Origin: Taxillus chinensis
Taxonomy: Eukaryota > Streptophyta > Magnoliopsida > Santalales > Loranthaceae
Assembly (NCBI GenBank): GCA_023512835.1
Contig: CM042091.1
Location: forward strand, 40,376,107 to 40,440,106
Reading direction: 5' to 3'
DNA: 64,000 nt
The translations under genes were made by a program, and so were the position numbers. Below, piece after piece: positions 1-12,128 of this stretch (within the stretch, counting starts at the first letter, position 1; each line of letters begins with the position of its first letter). The notes beneath the pieces were generated by a model. The model was not told the DNA's origin. It worked only from the letters and a program-made list of their open reading frames with translations, and made no database searches.

Positions 1-1192
1 CTCTTTCTTGGCTGTCTATCTGAGGGGGAGTTCCTACCGAGAGGATCGCGATCTAAGGGAGAAAAATGCTTCATTTATTAACTACGTAATACTCCCCTAA
101 TATGTCTCGGACACTCCTCCCTCTTAACTCTTATTCTTGGGTTTGATTGAACCTATATTATTAAATCGGAATTGTGGAATGTCTAGAATGATTTATGCTT
201 CAACCTTGTATCTTAGGCATTTTCTTAATTGATTAATCATACTTCATGTGCTTTCTCATTCACTCTCACTCATGACTCTTAAGATAGAACATTTATATAG
301 AGTTAATTCATCTTTGCTATCGCTCTCAGTATGAAAGATTGGCCATGTTGACCTAAATGAACTTATGTGTTTCTTATCTGTCATATGCATTGATTTCAGT
401 AAAATGATCATTAACTCATATGTATGTGTCTATCACTTTCATTTTTAATGCATAAGTTCTATTTGCTTTTCCTTAGTTCGGATTATGCTGCGTTTTCTTT
501 ATTCATCCTATATCCGTACTAATCCCAAACTGTTGAGACTTCTACTCTTTTAGTTCATTTTTATGAAGTTACAAGTTCAGGTTCTCTTTGCAATTGATCG
601 CTATATCTTGTTTGATTTCTCGGATTCGAAGTGTTGTGGTACTTCTTATATATTCGACACTAAGACTGCAAAGGAATCTTCTTCTCTCTTCTTCAGCATC
701 TGTTATTAGGGATCAAGTCTATCAATCATCCGGATATTCTTCATACGGACTATTTTTACCTCGGATGATCGTCGGTTCCTTTCCTCCGAACTCTTGGAAT
801 TCTCATATCACTATAATCCAAGTATTATCTTACATCGCGTGTTTTTGAGGAGGAATAATGATGGTTTATTAAATGCATGTTTGGAGCCCGGCAATTGGTC
901 TTTTCAAATTTTCTAAGTAGGCATACAACTGTCGTAAATGCATGGTTATCACTGGCACCACATCATCATCCTATCCGACGACACTAATCCATCAAGTCTA
1001 ATGACATCAGTTGCCCGGTGGATCACTATTCATCTCGTTTTAACCCAAGACCAGTTGGCATCCATGGACCCATCCTATATATCTTGAACTTTCACGCGCA
1101 GCATGAGTTTACACTTTCAAAATCCATAAATCCTTGTCGCTCTCCAAATCTCCAAAGACCTAGCTCTCTTCATCTCTCACTCTTCAATCTCA

Positions 1193-2390
1193 ATGGCAAC
1201 CAGAACACTATACGGTATCACTTCTGGCCACCTCATTGATTGGGAAGGTATCTTCAACCCTTCAGCATGGTTCCAGGAACTTTGTCCTCTTTTTTCTGCT
1301 AGTAATCTGCTTGAACTGGTCTCTGACCTGGTGGACCTTCTGATCGAGGACATCACCACCTTCTACAGGGATTTTACCTCCAATGACAATGCCATCATCT
1401 CCGCTATTAGAGTGAGTCCATTGTCATCACATCCAATGTTCTTTGTGATGTCTTTCATTTTCCCACCGTCACCCATTATCGACCTAATGCACAAACTATG
1501 GCTGCATTGATGGGTTGCCACATTAAGGTGAAGGAGTACAAGTTAAAGTCTTTTCAGGGCCGTTACCGCTGTATGGCTACCATACTTAGCCGCTGCATGT
1601 TGGCTCTTACCTCGGTTCTAGACTCATTCCCGTATGATTTGCTTCTCACAATGTACGCGGTCTTTGAGCGTTTACCGCTTGACTGGGGCTCCTTCTTGTT
1701 TCGGCTGATGAGTAACAACCAATGGAATTCATGCTTTGGTCGGATTCTTTCTGCTGTGTTCTGGTATCTTTGTCCGGATCACTTCAATTTTCGGTTAGTC
1801 ACCCCATTCCCTTAGAACCTATACTTTTGCCTGATGGGACACTCACAGTCTGCCAGCCTATAGCCCCCATGCACGAGTTGTTGTTTCGGAACAGCAGGGT
1901 AGTTCTGTTGGTGACCCCACCACAAGTTCAGGTCATAAGGTTAGTTCTGCCCATCGGTCCTCCCGGATTTGGTTTGTTACTTCTCCGTCTATCTCTCGAG
2001 GCTCGCAGCACAGCATTCACACTGCACCATCTGTTTCTGTGGGGCCATCTCAGCCCGCCTCTCCTCCGGCTGCTCAGCCAGCACCATCCATTGCTGAGCT
2101 CCCTGCCCCTGGTGTACCCACTGAACCTGCTGCTGCTGTACCTACCTCTCCTCCAGAAGTCACTTCGGACCTACCTCCGCAGCCTCACGATTACCTCAAC
2201 CATCTTTCTCCCGATATTCTCTCAGACAGTTGGCTTCGATTCAGTCTAGCCTACACTACCACCATCCCTGATGATGATATCCGACTGTACTATGGACGCC
2301 ACACCCAAACCCCGGACGACATGATAAGTTGGAACATTGATCATAGCCTTTTAATATCGTCCCTGCTCAAGGCTGCTCCACTTGCTACTA
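1193..2390 (+). pseudogene. Copy A internal protein, N-terminal part (plant-transposon-like domain, broken)
   Basis: The start ATG at 1193 matches the copy B start at 7480. The first about 75 residues (MATRTLYGITSGHLIDW...) parallel copy B; a frameshift between about 1420 and 1500 then moves the homologous sequence (GRYRCMATILSRC, then PYDLLLTMYAVFERLPLDWG) into the frame open from 1498 to 1815. A proline/alanine-rich stretch follows and then a conserved block near 2190-2340 (DYLNHLSPDILSDSWLRFSL). The YDLL...DWG block resembles the domain annotated as putative plant transposon protein; function unknown. Element X cuts the frame at 2390, and the remainder lies at 21180-22349. Confidence 0.6.
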
Positions 2391-4258
2391 TGTAATAACC
2401 CGTGTTTGGGGTTCTAGAAGTTAATCATGTGATGGAGTGCACATCAAGGGATGTGAATATCAGTACGATGACGTATGCGTCGTATAGAGAGTTCTGACTG
2501 TGAGTGGGCCCGATTTGGAGTCGGAGCCCCAAAAGGTTAATTTTGGGATTTTTGTGGTGTGGTCGAGTGACTTTGTATTTAGAGTCTTATTTGGAAAAAC
2601 AAATCTCAGTACAGTGATGTACTCATCAAACGGAGTGTTTTGACAGTAATTGGGCTTGCTTTGGAGTCAGGACCCTATGAGGGTAATTTTGATATTTTAA
2701 TGAATTAAATGAGGGAAAGTATAAAAAGGGTAGTAAAAACCCAAATTCCTAAGTGTTATACGTGCTTGCCTTTCTAGAGAGAGAACGAGGAGAGGAGAAA
2801 GAAAGAGAAGGGAGAAAGCAAAATTGACGATCCGAAGCTCAAATAGACTAAAGTCAAGGTAGGGATTCGTTCTTCTCACACCTATGTCGCTGATTATGCT
2901 TGCTAGAGTAGCTAAAACATGTAATTTAACCCCCAATTCGTGGAATTGGAAGTATGAACCCTGGAGTTTGAGAAACACGATTTTTGTTGTTTTGGTAGCC
3001 TAAGATGGCTATTAGAAAGCCATTTGTGGGATGAATTAATACTTAAAAATGGAGATTTAACGGGTAGAATTGGGTTTTGGGACGAAATCGGGAATAATGT
3101 AGTCGACAGTTCGCGATTGGGGAATTGCTCGAGGCTAGCTTCAAGCAGAGCTTCGAGTAGAGTGTCGATTAGGGAGCCTCGAGCATGTTGCTCGAGCTTA
3201 GAGTGTCGAGCAGCTTCGAGCAAGGTGTCTCGAGCAGTTAGACAGTGCAGTTGCTAGTGTATGTTGCCAGGCTGCCTGGACCCATTTACATTGTAACCAC
3301 TAAGTCAAGTATTATACTTAGGTTATAATGTAAATAACGAAATACCCCCCCATTTGGATTCAAAGAAAAATACTAGAAAATCAAATTCCCACTCCTTCAA
3401 AATGTGAAAATTGGGAATTAGTGCAAAATCGCGAAAAATTCCAGTTTTCATCCGAGATTACCATTTGTGCACCTAAGTAAGACCTCTCAAAAAAATCTCC
3501 AAAAATCAGATTATCTTAGTTATAATATGGGGAGCCAATGCCGGGACTTTTTATTTCAAGAAAATAGCTTCTATGAAAATCCTCTCTCTTGGTTAAGACC
3601 TGAGGATAGAATTATGAACTCAAGTGGTCATGTGGGCCAGCGAGGCTATCTTGGTAAGCTTGGGAGGCTACTGTTGAGGGCCTGGGAGGTGAGAATTGTT
3701 CAGAGCCTAAGAGGCTACTATGCCTGAGAGGTACTGCTGTGTTCGAGGGGTAGTACTGTGTGCCTAAGAGGAGATGTTTAGGATTACCTAGGAGATTTTC
3801 TTTGATCTTAATGTGTGTACATGATTGAGGTAGTGATGTATATGTAACATTACACGAGCACATGCCTACACTAGTTTATGAGTTGGGACGGGTCAAGGAG
3901 ACATGATCCCAAGTGAGCTATCGTTGCTCACCCCTCCTGTTGTGTTTGTTTTTGTTTGTTTCAGGTGCTTACAGGAGCTAGGAGGTTCACTAAAAGTGAA
4001 GACCTTGTCTGTGTCTTTATTTGTTTTGTAAACTATGATATAACCCCATGGGGGAAAGAATATGTATGTATGTATGTGTGTATGTGTGTTTGTACTGTGC
4101 TTTAAAATGAGATTTCTGTATACGTGTGATATGTTTTAGGGACGACACTTGTGCTAAGGTCCCTTTTCTCGGTGTTCTCACCAACCCCTTGTCCCTTCGG
4201 GTGCGGGCATGGGGATTCACTAACTGGTTTCTGTGGGTTAGAAATTCGGGGCGTGACA
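2391..4258 (+). repeat. 5' LTR of element X
   Basis: The LTR is 1868 bp, starts TGTAATAACCCGTG and ends GGGGCGTGACA. It is paired with the 3' LTR at 19242-21174, which has extra bases near 19848-19885 that are missing here. It carries a TATA box near 2720, a TCGAG-rich tract (3120-3250), GCCTGAGAGG-like repeats (3620-3780) and a TATG/TGTG microsatellite (4060-4095). Confidence 0.93.
2720..2730 (+). promoter_or_regulatory. LTR TATA box of element X (5' copy)
   Basis: TATAAAAAGGG sits about 330 bp into the LTR and is conserved at 19571-19581 in the 3' LTR as TATAAAAAGGG. Transcripts would start about 30 bp downstream, which defines the U3/R boundary (inference). Confidence 0.6.
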
Positions 4259-4260
4259 GA

Positions 4261-4272
4261 TGGTATCAGAGC
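4261..4272 (+). other. Primer-binding site of element X (tRNA-iMet)
   Basis: TGGTATCAGAGC lies two bases after the LTR end. It is the standard plant initiator-methionine tRNA primer site. Confidence 0.93.
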
Positions 4273-4654
4273 ATGGTCTAGTTAGCCTAGGGTAGTTAGG
4301 TGATTGATTACTCTTTAGTCCTTTTGAGGAGCACGGAGGGACATGCCTCATCAACACATTCCTTTATGAGCCTTTGAGGTGTACTGGGGGTAATCAGTTA
4401 TGGTATAGGTGTGCATGCATGAATAGGCACTAGTTTGCATTGACAATGTGAAACTGGCTTGATGTGCTAAATGTGATGATATGACGAACCGTGTGATAAT
4501 ATAGATACGTGTGCTTGTGTGACAGCTTATATATGTGCATTGTGTGACTTGTGTGTTTTAGTGTGAGTCATATGTGATATGTGCCATATGTGTGATTGAC
4601 CCATGTGATGGGGATGGAATAAAGATTGAACCTTTGTTTCTCTATGTAGTGAAA

Positions 4655-4884
4655 ATGGCTCCGAGGAGAGTGTTGCGTGCGTTTGAGGTAGTTGGTGATG
4701 AGTCTTCCACCCATGTGGGGCCGGATGCAAGGCAGCCCACCGGGGGAAATGAGTTGTTGGCACAGCTTCTGGCCCAAGTGGGGGCACTAAGGGAAAGTAT
4801 GGGTGATGAGGTCCGCGAAGCGGTGCGTCGTGAGTTAGCAGCACAGCAGGTGGTTCCACCACCACCCCTAGAGGAGTCCCAGCG
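4655..4884 (+). pseudogene. Element X gag, N-terminal fragment
   Basis: The ATG at 4655 opens MAPRRVLRAFEVVGDESSTH and continues for about 77 codons through LLAQLLAQVGALRESMGDEV, a probably helical, charged stretch typical of chromovirus gag N-termini. The frame is cut at 4884 by the reverse Y-family LTR; gag resumes at 12129. The leader between the primer site and this ATG (4273-4654) shows no other feature. Confidence 0.7.
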
Positions 4885-5399
4885 TGTCACGTCCCGGATT
4901 TTCAACCTGAGGAAACCGATTCGTGACTCCCCTTAACCCACCCGGTGGGCAAGGGAAAGATATAAAACATCCCTCGCAGGACATCATACATGATCACAAC
5001 AGATACTCACAAAGTTATAAATCAAATGTCCTTATTAAAATTCAAACCACAATGTTTACAACCAAACATGTCTTTATTACAGTCAAAACCCTTTTACAAT
5101 CTCCCCACTGGGGCTACATCAGTTCCCACAAAATAACATAATTTAAAAGAAATAATAAAATAAATATGGTCTTCCACCTTGGGGTCCCACCTAACGCCTG
5201 TAGGTTCCTAAAAGAAAATACATCAAAGTAGGAGGGGTGAGTAACCACAGCTCAGTAGGGATCATGTCTCCCCAACCCATCCCATGTTCCTAGCATCTAC
5301 ATGAGAATGTGCACAGGTGCCGTGTAGTGACAATAAGATATAGACAGGTTATATTCTACAGTTAAGTATCAATCCACAAGTCACAGAACAGGTACAACC

Positions 5400-5790
5400 G
5401 TTACCATAGCCACACAGGCTCACATATCCACAGCCTCTCAGGCGCCACACAGGCCAGCATATCCACAGCCTCTCAGGTGCCACACAGGCCAGCATATCCA
5501 CAGCCTCTCAGGCTTAGCCACACAGGCTAACATATCCACAGTTATAAACATTGCCATAACCTCTTAGGCGCCACATAGACCAACATATTCACAGCCACAC
5601 AGACATAACATCAAACACATAATCCGCATAGTCACACGGGCATAACATCAAACACATAATCCGCATAGTCACACAGGCATAACATCAAACACTTAGCACA
5701 CATACAATCACAGGCTCAAAAACCCAACCATAGACTTAAAACCAAACCCCTAACATGCGTAGCCACACAGGCTTAATATCAAACACAACA
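5400..5790 (-). repeat. Degenerate short repeats within the Y1 LTR
   Basis: Repeated CACACAGGC and CATATCCACAGCCTCTCAGG-type units, then ATAACATCAAACACATAATC units, correspond in reverse to the tgtgtttga.atta and cctgagaggcggttaa repeats of Y2 at 38800-39240. They are part of the LTR, not a separate locus. Confidence 0.75.
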
Positions 5791-7479
5791 ATATGCCATT
5801 GAAGACCAACATTCATATAGGAGGTCACACTTATATGAATTTACATATATATAATATATCAACAACACTATAACTCAATAGTTAATCCACCGTAGGGCCT
5901 AACCCTGGATTGGGTACAAGAAGACAAAACCCTTACCTCAAAGAAAATCCTTCTTGTTCCCGCGCTAGATGCCGTCCACCCACGCAAGACGCTCCGGTAG
6001 CAACCAGAAGCTCTCCTTCCCTCTCTCTCTCTCGGCGACGGCTACGGTGGCTAACCAAAAGAAGAACCCTAAACCTAAGAATCCTGCACCTCTTATATAG
6101 ACACCCAGACAATCAAGACGACGTAGTTTGATTAAGTGAACTCTAGCATCAAAATGACGTAGTTTTGATGGAACAAGCTACGACCTTCCCGCATCCACAA
6201 ACAACAAAATATCCATAATTCCAACATGCCCCTTTGGAAAAAGATTACTAGAATAACAAAACCAAGGTGATGGTGCAAAAAAATGGCTACACGCCATAAT
6301 GCACGTCATATCCCCATATGACGTGCAGCTCCAAATGATGTGAAATTCTACCCCAAGCTTCCTTGAATCAAGTAGAAGGCAGGCATACAATAATATCCTT
6401 GCACGTCATAATGCCCTATATGACGTGCACTCTATTTCTGCCTCCAACATGCTGTTTTGAATCGGAATAATGGCATGCTTGGATGTATTTTCCTTCTTCA
6501 ACCATGCATTTTAATCGGATAATCACCTGCTTACTTTTGACATGTGTCCGCTTACTCATCTTTCACTCATGAATCCTAATTTGGCCAAATCATATGATTT
6601 TTAATTAATCTTAGCTACGTCGTTCAGCAGGACGGTTTCGCTATGTTGGCCTATATGAACTTGTGTATTTTTATCTGACATATGCCCTGATTCAGTAATA
6701 TGATTATTCTCTCGTATGTATATGTCTATTACATTCTTTGTCATGCATAAGTTCTGTTTCTCATTAGTTCGGGTTATGTCATTCTTCACAGCCTACTTTT
6801 TCTTATCCGTACTAATCCTTACCTGTTAAGCTTTTGTATTTTTTAGTTTATCTTGTTGTAAGCTACAGGTTCAGATCATCTTTGCAACCTTATCGGTAAA
6901 TCTAGTCCATTGTCTTGGATTTGAAGTGTTGTGGTACTTCTCTTCTCTTCGACTTTTTGACAAGCAAAGGAATCTATTTCTCTCTCACCGCACTTTGTTA
7001 CTACGGAAACGGTCTACTTTTCATCTGGATACTCGTCACACGACTATCATTAATTCTGGATGATTGTCGGTTCATTCCTCCGGACTCTAGACACTGTCAC
7101 ATTGCGATAATCCATGTCCTCTCTTATATCGCGTGCTTTTGAGGAGGAATCATGATGATTCATTAAATGCAAATCTCGGGATGCACACATTTCTCCGGAT
7201 GGCAAACAGCTGTTACCTTTACTTGGTCATGTGGTCTCCACGACATCGTTTCATTCGGAGGCGCATCGATATCCAGACTAATGACATCAGCCTGTCAAGC
7301 GGTTCCCTGTTTCACTTGCCAAATTCCTAGACCCGCTGACATTTACAGACTCGGTCTTATATATTCTGGTCATTCGTGCGAAGCACGAGTATTGCTCATT
7401 CCAAATCCCTAAACCTCTCGTTGCTCCTTTGATACCCAAAACCTCACCTTTCCTCTCATCCTTCAATCCTTCATCTACA

Positions 7480-10090
7480 ATGGCACCCAAAATCTCTCTA
7501 TCCGGCGTTAATCCTGGCCATCTGGTCGATTGGAGTGCCGTCTCTAACCCTCTGGATTGGTTTTTCCAACTTCGCCCTTTACTCGAAGCCTCGCATATAC
7601 TCACCTTGATCTCCAATCCTGTCGATCTTCTTATCGACAACATTAATGAGTATTACCAAAGGATTCGCTGTACCACCAACTCCATCATCTCCTATGTTTG
7701 CGGTGAATCCATCATCATCACTCCCGCCGTTCTTCGCGCTGCTCTCCACTTACCTCTCGGTGAACCACAGCGCCTAGATGCCGATCCAATGGCAGCTTCT
7801 ATGGGATGCATCCAAAAAGGCAAGGAATACAAGGTGAAATCCTTCCAAGGTCGCTATCGCTGTATGGCGACCATACTGAGTCGTTGTTTACTGGCTCGCA
7901 CTTCAGCTCTGGACTCGGTTCCTTACGATCTTCTCCTGGCCATGTACGGCGTTTTTGAAGGTCTTCCGATGGACTGGGGGATGTTCTTGTTTCGACTGCT
8001 GCAGAATGGTCCCAAGAACCATTCCTTCGGGTGCATACTCAGCATCGTCTTCCGACATCTTAATCCGGACCATTTCGCCCGCTATGATGCTGTTCCATTT
8101 CCCTCGGCTTATTACCTCCGTTACCTTATGCCGGATGGGAACATGACGGCCCGCCGTCCCTCTGCAGCTCTCCGCATTCTCCCTGCCTCGGAACAACAAG
8201 GCAGTTCTGTTGGTGACCCCTCCGACAGCCAAGCCCCTGACGTCAATTTTGCTCCCTGATCCTCCCGGATTTGGTCCGTTGCAGCACCCTCCCTTTCTCG
8301 GGCCTCCCAGCACAGCGTCCGTGCCGAACCGTCCGAGGTTGCGGGGCCATCTCAACGCAGCGCCCCTAAAGCTGTTTCCTCAGCCCCCTCTGATGCGGAT
8401 GTCCCCACTCCCTCCACCTCCGTTGTTGCTGCTGCGGTTGATACCGCTGTTGCTGCCGTCATTGCTGATGTCCTGGACTCTACTCCTGAAGCTCCTTTGC
8501 CTCCCTTACCTCAGCCCTGAGATTACCTTAACCATCTCTCCGCCGACACCTTAACGGACCTATGGCTCTGTTTCAGCCTTGCCCACATTGCCTCCATTCC
8601 TGACAACGATCTCCGGGTGTTTTACACACGCCATACCCAATCCCCGGAGACCATGATCATCTAGAACTTGGATCACGGCTTTCTTACGCCGGCCTCCATT
8701 CCAGATGTGCCGTTCCCTACCCCCTCCGGCCCAGTCCCTTCCTCCCGGGGTCCTTCCCCTGCAAAAGCTGGCCCCTCTTCTCCTGCTGCCGCCATTCCCG
8801 TGGTTGACCTATCTGGTCAAAGCGGGTCAGCTGCTCCAGATGCCTCTGATGCTCCGGATGCCCCTTCTGCTGCTGCTGCTGATACTCCTGCGGACTCCTC
8901 TGGCCAGCGCACTCCTGCTCCTGTTCATGCAGGGGAGTCCTCCAAAGCTCCGAAGTTGGTTCTTGGGCGTGCCTCTTTTGGCACGGTCCACTCCGACGCT
9001 GTGCTCTCCGCCCAGCTGGACCGCCACGCTCAGGCTCACAGCACCTAAATATCCACCATCGCCGCCAAGGTTGATGCACTCGGCGCCCAACTCCTCTCCG
9101 CTCTCACTGACTCCTCCACTTCTATGGAGCAGAAAATGGATCTCGTCGCCTCGTCCATCCATTCCTTGTCTACTTCCTTTGCGGACCTGGCGCACACGAT
9201 GGCTCGCCCTCCCATTGCTTCCCGGTGATCTGCCAAACCGGGGGAGAGAGTGTCATCTGATCCTGCTCCTTCTGCACCACAACCATCTACTCGTGCTGAG
9301 AAGCGGTCTGCCTCTTCATTGCTTTCGGGAGTTCAAATTCCCAAACGTAGCCATTTCTCTCAGCCAAGCTCCTCGAGTGCAGCTCTTCCTCGATCCTCTC
9401 TATCCGCAGCTGACACCTTCCTCCCATCATACGCGGCGTGTGACTCTTCTGATGCGGATAGAAGCGTGCGTAAGGCAATGAAGTCCTATGCTGTGTCTTC
9501 TACCGAGAGAAGATGTCTCTCTGACATGTACCCTTTTTCCCCCGGACGACATTTGGACCCTTTGTTCAGAAAAAGGACTCTTTACAACAGAAGAGATTGA
9601 CAACTTCTCCAGGGCTGTTAAAATGGAGATGAGGCTATTTCCATCTCTATACAAGGATAGGCACCTGTTTGAAGTTCTACCGTGCTGGAATGAAGGCTAT
9701 CTTCCCAGTGTGGATCTCATTCAGTCCTTCATCGATGGAACTGCAGAGGATAGCAAGCCATGGAAAACTCTCTCAACTATCCTCATTCCGTACCGGATCA
9801 TGTCGCCGCATTTCATGATGGTTGTTTTCATGATTCAGTCCAAGCAAATGATTCTGATTGATTCTCATCAGATTGTGGAGCATTTTGTAAGAAAAAATCA
9901 ATGGGAACCACTGTGTCTCAGGCTGACTGAAGCTGTGAAGAAAGCTGGATTATATGAAGAGTTGGGCATCACTCCCCTGAGTCCAACTAAAAAGCTGAAG
10001 GCGACATTCCGGGGCAAGAAGCAAGTGCCACAACAATGGGATGGAGATAGGCTGGGGCATTTGTCCGTTACTTCATCAAGTCATTCTTGA
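7480..10090 (+). pseudogene. Copy B internal protein, about 870 codons, plant-transposon-like, broken
   Basis: The ATG at 7480 matches the start in copy A. One frame runs from 7480 to about 9540 with stops at 8257, 8518, about 8662, 9046 and 9226, then shifts by one base into a frame that ends at 10090. Visible parts: an N-terminal globular region (to about residue 245) with RYRCMATILSRC and YDLLLAMYGVFEGLPMDWG, like the domain annotated as putative plant transposon protein; a Pro/Ser/Ala-rich linker; a conserved DYLNHLSADTLTDLW block; a second Pro/Ser/Ala region; a helical block near 9050-9210 (MEQKMDLVASSIHSLSTSFA); a basic stretch; and a C-terminal domain (9540-10000; FTTEEIDNFSRAVKMEMRLF, then PYRIMSPHFMMVV). 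No catalytic motif is recognised. At least two stops align with cag and cga codons in copy A. A gag-like or accessory role is possible but unproven. Confidence 0.65.
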
Positions 10091-10649
10091 CTGTGGACAA
10101 ATCTTGGAGCCAACACACTACTTATATGATGAAGCAGACAATGGAGCTTAGAGAGAAAGCAGCAACTATGATCTTCAAGTATAGTAAGCCTTATGTACCT
10201 TAGTGAAAATCTTGTATTAAGGTTGTATTGTATTTTATTGCTGATAAATGAAAATTGGTTGTAATGCGCATTCTGTATGTTATCTTTTTGCACTACTTAC
10301 CAGATCAGATTATAAAGGGTTTGGGCATATCCATAATTGGGGGAGATTGTTGGATCAAGCCCAGAATTTGGATAATGCTGATAAAGCCTTATGTAATTTG
10401 ATCTGAGATCTTTTGTATTTCTTTGATCATTGCAGAAGATATGTTATTAATCCGGAGATATACTCGTGAGAGCAAAGCTAAGGACAGGATACATAATCCT
10501 GATCCGGACAAGAGTGAGTGTCGTCAAACACTTGGTAAATAACCAAGTCACCAATACATACGGAATAAGGAACATTCGTGCAGACTAAGAACTTAAAAGC
10601 TACGGATTGCGGAATATGTTCCTAGTGTCTCAAGCGAACTAAAGTGAAG

Positions 10650-11060
10650 AAGACACGGAGTAAGGCATCCGAGTCTTTCATACATATGGAGTAAGGAAAT
10701 ATTGATGCGGAATAAGGACCCGAGTCTTTATTCGCACGGAGTAAGGAAATTAGACACGGAGTAAGGAAATTAGATGCGGAGTAAGGAATCCGGGCCACTC
10801 ACACATACGGAGTAAGGAACTTACATACGGAGTAAGGAAGCGCTAGTACGGAGTAAGCACTCAGATCCCTTAGACTCGCCCAGAGTAAGGAACTTACATA
10901 CGGAGTAAGGAGCTTACATACGGAGTAAGGAACTTATATGCGAAGTAAGGAAGCACTGACACTGACTAAGGATTCCAGTACCAAATAGATACGGAGTAAG
11001 CAACCACTGACACGGAGTAAGGTTCCGAACTTCATTAGCAACGGAGTAAGGAAAATTACA
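10650..11060 (+). repeat. Dispersed GGAGTAAGGA array in LTR (copy B)
   Basis: About 15 copies of (A/G)CGGAGTAAGGA(A), some with one change, are spaced irregularly (roughly 15-45 bp), all between the LTR start and the TATA box near 11354. The same motif fills the matching part of the copy A LTR (27390-27890). Confidence 0.85.
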
Positions 11061-11353
11061 CCGGACCAAGAAGATGCTACTTCAATTCACCGCATTTAAG
11101 GCTATCAGCTCGTGGCATCCCGATGTAAGATAAACTCATTGAGAACCTGAAGAATCTTACACGTGGATCACCCGGATATGTGGACACAACCTTAAGTATA
11201 TTTGGGAACTCACAAAGGCACTTATCCTCTTCAAACCCAAGATCTTGAGCTCCACAAACCGCAGCAGTCAAGGCAGAGAGATTACTGAGGAATAGTTAGT
11301 GCTGAACGCATTCCGGAACTACAAGTTCCAAGGTTGTCTCTTAGGAATGTTTG

Positions 11354-11361
11354 TATAAATA
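11354..11361 (+). promoter_or_regulatory. Probable LTR TATA box (copy B)
   Basis: TATAAATA follows the GGAGTAAGGA array by about 300 bp and precedes an AATAAAAC poly(A)-like signal near 11537, giving the expected U3-R-U5 order. The position is inferred from sequence only. Confidence 0.4.
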
Positions 11362-12128
11362 TTCATACTTGTACATTTGTGAAATAAAAAAAAAGAGTGT
11401 ATATGTGTGCGAACGAGTCTGAATAACCTGTGTATGCACAAGAGCTCAAAGAGATAATCTAGGCTAGTGTGTGATCCCTTTGTAAACAGAGTGTAAGAGA
11501 GTCTTGCTTCTATTTTGTTGTATTTATCTCTTGATAATAAAACAAAATACTTCCACTATCTGGTTATCTTTCGCAGTGATTCTATCACTTGACTAGATTA
11601 GTGTAGTGCCTTAAGAGATCAAAAGAGTTTCGATAGGAGCCTATTCACCCCCCCTAGGCTCCAAGGGACCATCACATCAAAACGACGTAGTTTTGATGGA
11701 ACAAGCTACGACCTTCCCGCATCCACACACAATAAAATATCCATAATTCCAACATGCCCCTTTCGAAAAAGATTACTAGAATAACAAAACCAAGGTGATG
11801 GTGCAAAAATATGGCTACACGCCATAATGCACGTCATATCCCCATATGACGTGCAGCTTCAAATGATGTAAAATTCTACCCCAAGCTTCCTTGAATCAAG
11901 TAGAAGGCAGGCATACAATAATATCCTTGCACGTCATAATGGCCCATATGACGTGCACTCTATTTCTGCCTCCCTAGGCTGCCCTCTTTCATCAAAAAGT
12001 TTCCTATTGGGTAAATAAAATGATTTGGCTGAAGTCCATGAGTAGAAGTTCCCCAAAGACAAGAAAATTGCCACTCAAAATGCAAAACTGTTACTAACTG
12101 CACACATCTCAAAACACGGGTCATTACA

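Larger units (their letters stand above)
6448..11673 (+). mobile_element. Non-autonomous LTR element, copy B (no 5' LTR)
   Basis: This is the same family as copy A. The leader (6600-7440), a single broken ORF (7480-10090), a purine tract (about 10337-10347) and a 3' LTR (10348 to about 11673) are present. The left edge begins inside the element's leader, so there is no 5' LTR. Instead of a short target duplication, the flanks carry a near-copy of about 300 bp of Y-family LTR (about 6150-6447 and 11677-11974). It therefore did not reach this structure by simple insertion alone. Confidence 0.75.
10348..11673 (+). repeat. 3' LTR of copy B
   Basis: It starts TGTTGGATCAAGCC just after a GGGGGAGATT purine tract and ends near GGGACCATCA; the exact end is uncertain because the flank is similar. 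It corresponds to the copy A LTR from 22830, including the GGAGTAAGGA array, a TATA box near 11354 (TATAAATA) and an AATAAAAC poly(A)-signal-like sequence near 11537. Confidence 0.8.
4885..12128 (-). mobile_element. Y-family solo LTR (Y1), reverse orientation, split by copy B
   Basis: On the plus strand it begins TGTCACGTCCCGG and ends CGGGTCATTACA, the reverse complement of the Y2 termini at 37831-39754. Internal landmarks also match Y2 in reverse: the block around 5160-5290, the bracketed TGACGTG palindromes (6301-6430 and again 11821-11960), and the terminal block 11975-12128. No primer site, coding region or second LTR was seen, so it looks like a solo LTR. No 5-bp duplication is recognisable: flanks are ...cccagcg and ttgcatg. 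The LTR's own sequence is 4885-6447 and about 11674-12128. Confidence 0.75.

Noticed and set aside
8717..9195. Long minus-strand frames opposite the copy B ORF
   Set aside because: Shadows of the Pro/Ser/Ala-rich codons of the plus-strand protein, not conserved in copy A.
4885..12128. Y1 as a complete element with two LTRs
   Set aside because: The repeated 300-bp segment is internal to the LTR, neither copy has both LTR ends, and no primer site or coding region of that family is present.
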